Source: Clostridiales bacterium (GTDB taxonomy: Bacteria; Bacillota; Clostridia; Oscillospirales; Oscillospiraceae). From it: a DNA stretch of 64,000 nt. The notes beneath the pieces are model-generated. The model was not told where the DNA came from. It did no database searches and worked only from the letters and a program-made list of their open reading frames with translations. Positions 58,783 through 64,000 of this stretch are shown one piece after another (position 1 is the first letter of the stretch; each line of letters starts with the position of its first letter). The DNA lies in assembly GCA_004556345.1 (NCBI GenBank), contig SFHQ01000009.1, forward strand, positions 12,800 through 76,799, written 5' to 3'. The position numbers and the translations under genes were made by a program.

Positions 58783-60447
58783 TTACCGCGTGCCGCCCCC
58801 GCCGCCGCCGGAGAAGCCTCCGCCGCCGCCAAAGGACGCGCTGCCGCCGCTGCCGCCGGAGCGGGCTTCCTCGCGGCGCTGGCGTTCGCGCTCATAGGCG
58901 TTGTACATCACGTGGTTGTAATACCCGGCCCAGGTCGCCTGCCGGGCGTACTGGTCGATCTCCGGCTGGAGGTCGGGGTAGAGCCGACGGAGCTGGGGGG
59001 CGACCTTGTCGGCAATGCCCAGGAGCAGGGCGTAGACCATATAGTCCTGCCAGATCAGCGTCTCCTGAAGTGCCCGCTCCCGGATGAGGGAAAAGTCCAG
59101 CAGGAAGTGCTTCAGGCCCAGGACCTCGTTCAGCGCCTGCTTGCCCTGGGCCGTCAGGCTGCGGATGCTGTCGCAGCCCGCACCCTTGAGGCAGCCCTTC
59201 TGCACCAGGACTTGCATGGCGTCCTTCTTGCAGGAGGCCAGGAACCGGGACAGGGGGATATAGTTGCGCTGGCAGAAGAGGGCCAGCTCTCTGGGCTGGA
59301 GGATGCCGTCAGCCCCGGCGGCCACCTCCAGGATGGTGTAGAGGGCATCGTCATACCCTGCGCTGTTCCGGGGTGGACGGACCAGGCGGAGGCTGGCGTT
59401 TTTGTTCTTCTCGCTCAGAGCCTGCTGCACCGGCTCTAAGCAGCCGTCGCTGATGAGCCGCAGGAGATAGGCCCCCAGAATAGAACTCTCTTCACACTGC
59501 TTGCTGCACACGCCCAGGCGGTGGGTCACGTTCAGGTTGCCCCCGTTGGGTGCGTCCCGGAAATACGGGGCCTGCTTCACCAGGCGGGCCAGCTTGGCCT
59601 TGTGGATCCGGCGAGCAATGAGAATGACCGCCGCCACGACCGCACATAGGAGCACGACGCCTAAGATCGCATAGAAGATGTCTTTCGCGGTCAGAGGCTC
59701 GTCTTCATAGTCGCTGCCGTCGAAGGCCCGCTCCTTCACGGTCTCGAAGCTGCCCTCCTCCGTCCGTTCCGGGTGGAGGACCCCCTTATTCAGGGCGACC
59801 ATGACGGTCATGTTCTGGCTGTCTTCCAAGGGGGATTCGGTCCAGGCCTGGATGGTGTCATCCACGAACTGGATCTGGCCCTGGTAGCCAAAGGCCCAGA
59901 TGTTACAGTCTGCGTCGGTGAGGGGTGTGCCGTCGGCCTTGGTCAGGGTCAGCTCCACGTCGGTGGGGAAAGTCCCCATCTCGTCGATGAAGCGGTAGTT
60001 GAAGCCGTCGGCATCGTCGTAGGCCCCCACCAAGCCGTGGAGGGTGTAGCGCAGGGTGTAGGTGTGGGTGCCGTACTCGCTGATGCCCCAGCACAGCTCC
60101 ACGCCCTCGCCGGTCTCCACCACGCCGCACTTGCGGGCCTTTTGGGTAAAGTCGGCGTCCACGTCCCAGCTGGCCAGAGGCTCATAGGTCCCCCGCTCGT
60201 CGGAGACGGTGAAGTCCGTGATGGACAGGTAGCCGTTGTCCCGGCAGGCGAGATAAAACTCGGTGCCCTCGTCGGTGGTGGCCGTCCAGGTCTGGGTGAT
60301 GTCGGCCGAGCCGTCGTCCTGTAAGACGGCTTTGATCCGGATGTCTGCCACTTGGTTGGCGGCGGACGCCCTGGGGGCACCCAGCAGGGCCAGCACGCAG
60401 GCCAGCGCCAGCAGCAGGGCAGAGCGCTTGATGATCGCAGGTTTCAT
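58783..60447 (-). CDS. DUF2207 membrane protein with Gly-rich C-terminus
   Basis: A 554-residue protein. A signal peptide or first helix (about residues 10-29, ending SAANQVADI) is followed by an extracytoplasmic DUF2207 beta domain (DIRIKAVLQDDGSADITQTWTATTDEGTEFYLA), one membrane helix (about 257-281) and a cytoplasmic helical domain. It ends in a Ser/Gly tail (SFGGGGGFSGGGGGG). DUF2207 proteins often pair with LemA, as here 31 bases upstream, and are implicated in cell-envelope functions. Start follows GAGAATTGT; no strong ribosome binding site, so expression may depend on LemA translation. Confidence 0.84.
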   Translation of the reverse strand: MKPAIIKRSALLLALACVLALLGAPRASAANQVADIRIKAVLQDDGSADITQTWTATTDEGTEFYLACRDNGYLSITDFTVSDERGTYEPLASWDVDADFTQKARKCGVVETGEGVELCWGISEYGTHTYTLRYTLHGLVGAYDDADGFNYRFIDEMGTFPTDVELTLTKADGTPLTDADCNIWAFGYQGQIQFVDDTIQAWTESPLEDSQNMTVMVALNKGVLHPERTEEGSFETVKERAFDGSDYEDEPLTAKDIFYAILGVVLLCAVVAAVILIARRIHKAKLARLVKQAPYFRDAPNGGNLNVTHRLGVCSKQCEESSILGAYLLRLISDGCLEPVQQALSEKNKNASLRLVRPPRNSAGYDDALYTILEVAAGADGILQPRELALFCQRNYIPLSRFLASCKKDAMQVLVQKGCLKGAGCDSIRSLTAQGKQALNEVLGLKHFLLDFSLIRERALQETLIWQDYMVYALLLGIADKVAPQLRRLYPDLQPEIDQYARQATWAGYYNHVMYNAYERERQRREEARSGGSGGSASFGGGGGFSGGGGGGTR

Positions 60448-60478
60448 AACAATTCTCCCAAACGGTTTGAAGCGTTAC

Positions 60479-61027
60479 TTACTTCATGCTGGGCATGTCC
60501 GCCTTCTCCTCCACGGCCTCCAGATAGTCTCTGGCGTGGAAGCCGAAGGGGGCGGCCAGCAGGGAGACGGGAAACATGCGGATCTCCCGGTTGAGCTTGG
60601 TCACGCTGTCGTTATAGATAAGGCGGCTGGTGCGGACCATCTTCTCGTAGCTGTCCACGGCGTTCATGCACTTGGCATAGTTCTCGTTGGCCTTGAGCTC
60701 GGGGTAGCGCTCGGCCACCATGGAGATGCGGCCCAGAGCCTCGGAAATGACACCCTCCTGCTTCAGCACGTCCTGGGGCGTGGAGGTGGCGGTGATGACG
60801 CTGCGGCGGGACTTGATGGTCTCGATGAGGGTGGTGGCCTCATGGGCAGCGTAGCCCTTGGTCAGGTCCAGCAGGGCCGTGAGCGCATCGAAGCGGGAGG
60901 AGAGCTGCACGCCGATCTGGCTCATGGCGTTGTTGATGTTTTCGTCCATGGCCACCAGTCTGCGCTGGACGGAGATGATCCAGGAGATCAAAACCACGAC
61001 GATGATCGCAACAATAATGAGTGTCAT
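60479..61027 (-). CDS. lemA: LemA family protein
   Basis: A 182-residue protein with one N-terminal helix (LIIVAIIVVVLISWIISVQ) and the family core RRLVAMDENINNAMSQIGVQLSSRFDALTALLDLTKGYAAHE and VAERYPELKANENYAKCMNAVDSYEKMVRTSRLIYNDSVTKLNREIRMFPVSLLA. LemA proteins form coiled bundles outside or at the membrane. It lies upstream of the DUF2207 gene, the usual partnership. AGGAAGG precedes the ATG. A hairpin at about 61070-61103 separates it from the upstream lipoprotein gene. Confidence 0.94.
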   Translation of the reverse strand: MTLIIVAIIVVVLISWIISVQRRLVAMDENINNAMSQIGVQLSSRFDALTALLDLTKGYAAHEATTLIETIKSRRSVITATSTPQDVLKQEGVISEALGRISMVAERYPELKANENYAKCMNAVDSYEKMVRTSRLIYNDSVTKLNREIRMFPVSLLAAPFGFHARDYLEAVEEKADMPSMK

Positions 61028-61069
61028 AAAAGCTGCCTTCCTTTCTGATGATTTCTCGCAGAATAGAGA

Positions 61070-61103
61070 ACGACGAATGCGGAAGCCCGCATCCGCCGTT
61101 CTG
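61070..61103 (-). terminator. Candidate terminator of the small lipoprotein gene
   Basis: On the minus strand AACGGCGGATGCGG/CCGCATTCGTCGTT forms a stem with a 4-base loop containing one G-T mismatch pair and is followed by CTCTATTCTG; the T-content is low. Confidence 0.5.
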
Positions 61104-61157
61104 TTGTATCCCTAATACTATGGCTGAATATAGTATCGATCGGGCGCTTGGAATGAA

Positions 61158-61577
61158 TTACTCGATGTTCAGATCCGCCTTGACCTGATCGACCCAATCC
61201 TGGACCTGGCCGAACCACTCGGTCATCTTATCCAGGTCCTCCTGGGTGTACTCGTCGTCGCCGGAGAGCATCTGCTGATACTGGTTGAGCAGATCGGACA
61301 TCTGCTGCATGGTGTCGATCACATCGCTGTCAAAGGCGGAGGGATCGGCGTTGATGGCGTTGGCCACTTCGTTGAAGGCAGCGCTGGTGGCGTTGAACTC
61401 GTCAATGGCAGTCTGCTTGTCGCTGGTTGCGCTGGTGTCAGCGGACTCATCCGCGGTCGTGCTGGCGGCGGTGTCGTCGGCCGCAGCCTGCTCGTCGGCG
61501 GAGGTGTCGCTGCCGCCGCAAGCGGCCAGAGCGAAGCACAGGGTCAGGGAAAGCAAGAGCAATGCAAACTTTTTCAT
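61158..61577 (-). CDS. Small lipoprotein with helical mature domain, unknown function
   Basis: A 139-residue protein with signal peptide MKKFALLLLSLTLCFALAA and lipobox Cys20, an Asp/Ala/Thr/Ser-rich linker (about residues 24-52) and a helical C-terminus (AIDEFNATSAAFNEVANAINADPSAFDSDVIDTMQQMSDLLNQYQQML-type). Short DUF-like helical lipoproteins of this kind occur widely in Clostridia. It lies between the GHKL kinase and LemA and appears to be an independent unit. AAAGGATG ahead of the ATG. Confidence 0.72.
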   Translation of the reverse strand: MKKFALLLLSLTLCFALAACGGSDTSADEQAAADDTAASTTADESADTSATSDKQTAIDEFNATSAAFNEVANAINADPSAFDSDVIDTMQQMSDLLNQYQQMLSGDDEYTQEDLDKMTEWFGQVQDWVDQVKADLNIE

Positions 61578-61652
61578 GGGGAAAACATCCTTTCATCTCT
61601 TTGTCAATTCTGTGTTGGGGTGTGCTATGGGCATAGGATACCCCCTCTCCAC

Positions 61653-61696
61653 AAAAAACGGGACGCTTTGGCACGAATCGCACCAAAAGCGTCCCG
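61653..61696 (-). terminator. Intrinsic terminator of the GHKL kinase operon
   Basis: On the minus strand a stem CGGGACGCTTTTGG/CCAAAGCGTCCCG is followed by six T. Confidence 0.9.
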
Positions 61697-61708
61697 AATC
61701 GACAGTGC

Positions 61709-62983
61709 TCACAGAGACAGCCGCAGGGTGAATGTCCCGTCCTGGACGGAGAAATCGTACAGCCCGCCGTACTTGGCCACCACGGAGCAGATGCTCTGCA
61801 CCCCCAGCCCGTGGCCCGGCTGGTCGGTCACGGGGATGCCTTTGACCAGGCGGACCTTCTCCTGCTGGCAGGGGTTCATGATCTGGAGGAAAAATTTCTT
61901 GCCCCGCTCGTGAAAGTTCACGTCGATCACGCAGTCCTGCCCCGCCTCCACCAGGGGGGCGCAGGCGTGCAGGGCGTTTTCCAGGGCGTTGGACAGCAGC
62001 ACGCACAGGTCGCTGTCCGAGGCCAGGATAAAGTCAGAGAGATAGCCCAACACCTGCATGGTGACCCCGGCCTTTTTCGCCTGGCCCACAAAGGCGGAGA
62101 GGATGAGGTTCACGGCGTCGTTTTCGCAGTAGCGCTGGACCCTTTGGGCCTCGATCTCCTCGCAGATGGTGGAGATGTATTTTTTCGCCTCGTCCTCCTG
62201 GTCGTTCTCGATGCAGTTGAGGACGTATTGCAGGTGGTGGAGCAGGTCGTGGCGGTAGCGGCTGGCCAGGTCCTGGGACTCCCGCATGGCGTCGATCTGC
62301 CGCACGGCCTGGGCCAGCTGCATGCTCATGTTGTTCTGGACCTGCTCGGCCTGGATCTTATCCCGCTCGACCTTGGAGTAGTGCAGCAGGAAGACGAGGT
62401 AGGCCACGCTGCACAGAAAGGGCATAAACTCCACCGCCACCGGCTCCCCGCTGATCAAGATGTCAGAATAGACCCGCGTGAGATAGTCGAAAGCATAGTA
62501 CATGACGGGGACCGACCCGAAAAGGCACTGGGTCTTCGTGGGGTAGTTTCCCAAATTGGCGATGGTGGGGGCCGCCCATTTCAGCAGGGCCAGGAGCAGC
62601 GGCAGGGTCACCAGCAGCTCCACGCTGCACCGCATCAGCTCCCCTCCCCCCAGCAGCTGGATCACGAACAGCGCGATCCACCGCCGCAGCTGGCAGCAGA
62701 GGTAGGCCGTGAAAATGGAAATGAGGGGCCACAAGGCCCGGCGGGTCAAAAACAGCAGCACAAGGAACAGGGGGAGGTGGACCAGAAGAGGGTAGATCTT
62801 CCGCAGGAAGCTCCCGTCCCACAGATAGTAGATCCAACTCTGGGCCACGGGGATCAGGGTCATAGACACCCAGAAGATCCACTTGTTCCGCCGGGTGGTC
62901 AGGGCGCTGCAAAAATAGGCCGCCAGCACGCTGCCGAACAGGCCCACGGCCCAGTCGTTGCAAAATGGGATGAGTTCTCTCAT
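61709..62983 (-). CDS. GHKL-type sensor histidine kinase (AgrC-like)
   Basis: A 424-residue kinase with six N-terminal membrane helices (about residues 10-205), a short coiled linker and a C-terminal histidine-kinase region: ESQDLASRYRHDLLHHLQYVLN (His in RHDLLHH), CENDAVNLILSAF, and an N box SDLCVLLSNALENALHAC; the G box is GHGLGVQSI. This domain order is that of AgrC/ComD-type peptide or ligand sensors. No agrD or agrB peptide gene is nearby, so its signal is unknown. It overlaps the response regulator by 4 bp. Confidence 0.9.
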   Translation of the reverse strand: MRELIPFCNDWAVGLFGSVLAAYFCSALTTRRNKWIFWVSMTLIPVAQSWIYYLWDGSFLRKIYPLLVHLPLFLVLLFLTRRALWPLISIFTAYLCCQLRRWIALFVIQLLGGGELMRCSVELLVTLPLLLALLKWAAPTIANLGNYPTKTQCLFGSVPVMYYAFDYLTRVYSDILISGEPVAVEFMPFLCSVAYLVFLLHYSKVERDKIQAEQVQNNMSMQLAQAVRQIDAMRESQDLASRYRHDLLHHLQYVLNCIENDQEDEAKKYISTICEEIEAQRVQRYCENDAVNLILSAFVGQAKKAGVTMQVLGYLSDFILASDSDLCVLLSNALENALHACAPLVEAGQDCVIDVNFHERGKKFFLQIMNPCQQEKVRLVKGIPVTDQPGHGLGVQSICSVVAKYGGLYDFSVQDGTFTLRLSL

Positions 62984-63714
62984 ACCGTCACCTGGCCCTT
63001 CTGAAAGGCGTAGTCCAGAAAGGCGGACTTAACCTCGTTGTATTTCCCCCGCGGAATGGGGATCTCCGCCAGACAGGCTAAGGTGATGGCCCGGTAGGAC
63101 AGGGTTTGGACATACTCCAAGTTGACCAGATAGGACCGGTGGGGGCGGTAGAAGCAGCCGTAGGGGGCCAGCTGGCGGCTCAGTTCATCTAAGCTCCCGC
63201 TGCTCTCCAACACCTTGCCGCTGTCCAGGTGGAGCAGGAGGGTCCTGTGGATGACCTCGCAGTATTCCAGCTGGTTCAGGGCCACGCGGGTGATGCCCGT
63301 CTTGCAGCGGAGGATCAGGCTGTCGCTCTGTTCCTTGTGGCAGGCTTCTAAGGCCGCGTCTATGATGCGGTAAAAGCTCTCCGCCCAGATGGGCTTGAGC
63401 TGGTAGAAATAGGCCCCCACGGCGTAGGACTGCACCGCAAACTCCGGGGAGGAGGTGAGAAAAATGATCTTCACGTTGTTGTCGTACTGCCGCAGCTCCC
63501 CGGCCACCTCGATGCCGTTCTGCCCCGGCATGAGGACATCCAGAAGCAGAACATCGTACCGGGTCCCCCGCTCCACCTCGGCCAGCAGGTCCCAGGCGTT
63601 TTGAAAGGCCGTGTATCGGATCTCCTGGTTCCGGGCCACGCGGTAGCGGTCCAGCAGGGTCTGGATGGTTTGCAGTTCAGAAAGGTCGTCGTCGCAGAAA
63701 GCCAATTGTAGCAT
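62980..63714 (-). CDS. LytTR-family response regulator
   Basis: A 244-residue regulator. The receiver domain starts LQLAFCDDDLSELQTIQTLL and has its phospho-acceptor Asp in VLLLDVLMPGQNGIEV and IFLTSSPEF; the C-terminal LytTR domain covers ILRCKTGITRVALNQLEYCEVIHRTLLLHLDSGKVLES to PIPRGKYNEVKSAFL. The start at 63712-63714 was chosen at MLQLAFCDDD; the ribosome binding site is weak. It pairs with the following GHKL kinase (overlap) and has a candidate promoter at about 63758-63763. Confidence 0.92.
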   Translation of the reverse strand: MLQLAFCDDDLSELQTIQTLLDRYRVARNQEIRYTAFQNAWDLLAEVERGTRYDVLLLDVLMPGQNGIEVAGELRQYDNNVKIIFLTSSPEFAVQSYAVGAYFYQLKPIWAESFYRIIDAALEACHKEQSDSLILRCKTGITRVALNQLEYCEVIHRTLLLHLDSGKVLESSGSLDELSRQLAPYGCFYRPHRSYLVNLEYVQTLSYRAITLACLAEIPIPRGKYNEVKSAFLDYAFQKGQVTV

Positions 63715-63757
63715 GGCAGGTCTCGCCCCCAGTTTGGTCGTGGTTTTGGTCGTTGGT

Positions 63758-63763
63758 ATTATC
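63758..63763 (-). promoter_or_regulatory. Candidate -10 box of the LytTR/GHKL operon
   Basis: GATAAT on the minus strand about 45 bases ahead of the start, with TTGGCG 15 bp upstream. LytTR binding repeats were not recognised. Confidence 0.4.
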
Positions 63764-63789
63764 GTACCAGAAAATCCCCGCCAACGGAA

Positions 63790-64000
63790 GGACTTTTTTG
63801 TTTCGCCTGGTTTTCTGTTCCGTGGCATTGCATTTTATAAAAATCGGACAACTAACGCAGGATAGGATGCTTCCTTCAATCTATGGTGGTACGGATTGCC
63901 GCCATAGCAAGAGGCAGTTCCATAAGCGAAATAGAACCATACCCCAGCAAGAACTGATTTGCCGGGCAACTGGCTGGCGTATTCCAATAGGGAGATAGCG
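63790..64000. other. Unassigned window-end spacer
   Basis: No reading frame with a ribosome binding site, repeat or RNA gene was recognised in the last 210 bases. A GC-poorer composition than the neighbourhood suggests an intergenic region. Confidence 0.6.

Noticed and set aside
63865..64000. Short frames at the right edge as a new gene start
   Set aside because: No ribosome binding site and no recognisable motif; could be intergenic.

Overview
The window looks like a chromosomal segment of a GC-rich Gram-positive anaerobe of the Clostridia, most likely an Oscillospirales/Oscillospiraceae gut commensal. This is inferred from T-box leaders, Firmicutes-type gene neighbourhoods (rny-ymdB, a spoVB-like/mazG/hup/rqcP group), strong AGGAGG ribosome binding sites, very GC-rich codon use and several short palindromic intergenic repeats. 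No rRNA, tRNA, CRISPR array, prophage or intact insertion sequence was recognised.

Left part (1-16.6 kb). A truncated trpE with a tryptophan T-box leader is followed (all on the minus strand) by a YhgE/Pip export-type membrane protein and its small partner under a palindromic operator, an Rrf2 regulator, deoC, a lipoprotein/short MBOAT/DHHW trio, and a calcium-type P-ATPase. A probable type I toxin-antitoxin pair (30-residue membrane peptide plus convergent antisense RNA) lies at 10.89-11.23 kb. Plus-strand metNIQ follows behind a methionine T-box, then a MATE transporter and a convergent ferritin-like protein.

Middle part (16.7-42 kb). Housekeeping genes: RNase Y and YmdB, an SbcD-like nuclease with a YhaN-like ATPase, signal peptidase I, RqcP, purine nucleoside phosphorylase, an MTA/SAH deaminase, a SpoVB-like flippase, MazG, HU and a CrcB fluoride channel. 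These are followed by a large hybrid histidine kinase, a MoxR/vWA pair, a nitrilase-family amidase, gdhA, an orphan ECF S-component, an Orn/Lys/Arg decarboxylase-family enzyme, and a threonine-aldolase-like enzyme with an FAH-family hydrolase.

Ter stress-response locus (42.5-55.3 kb). The most distinctive region is a complete-looking Ter-type gene cluster. On the minus strand, in transcription order, it holds yceG-like, telA (yceH-like), four TerD-family genes, a P-type calcium-type ATPase, a phosphoribosyltransferase, a StiP-type cysteine protease and a HAD phosphatase. A citrate-lyase/HpcH-like aldolase is transcribed divergently from the same intergenic region. TerC is absent, a P-type ATPase sits inside the operon, and the HAD gene carries a frame-breaking deletion.

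Right end (55.3-64 kb). A clostripain-family lipoprotein protease, a SHOCT-domain protein, a MITE-like palindromic element, a DUF2207 protein with LemA, a small lipoprotein, and a GHKL histidine kinase with a LytTR response regulator. All identifications come from reading the sequence; none was checked against a database.
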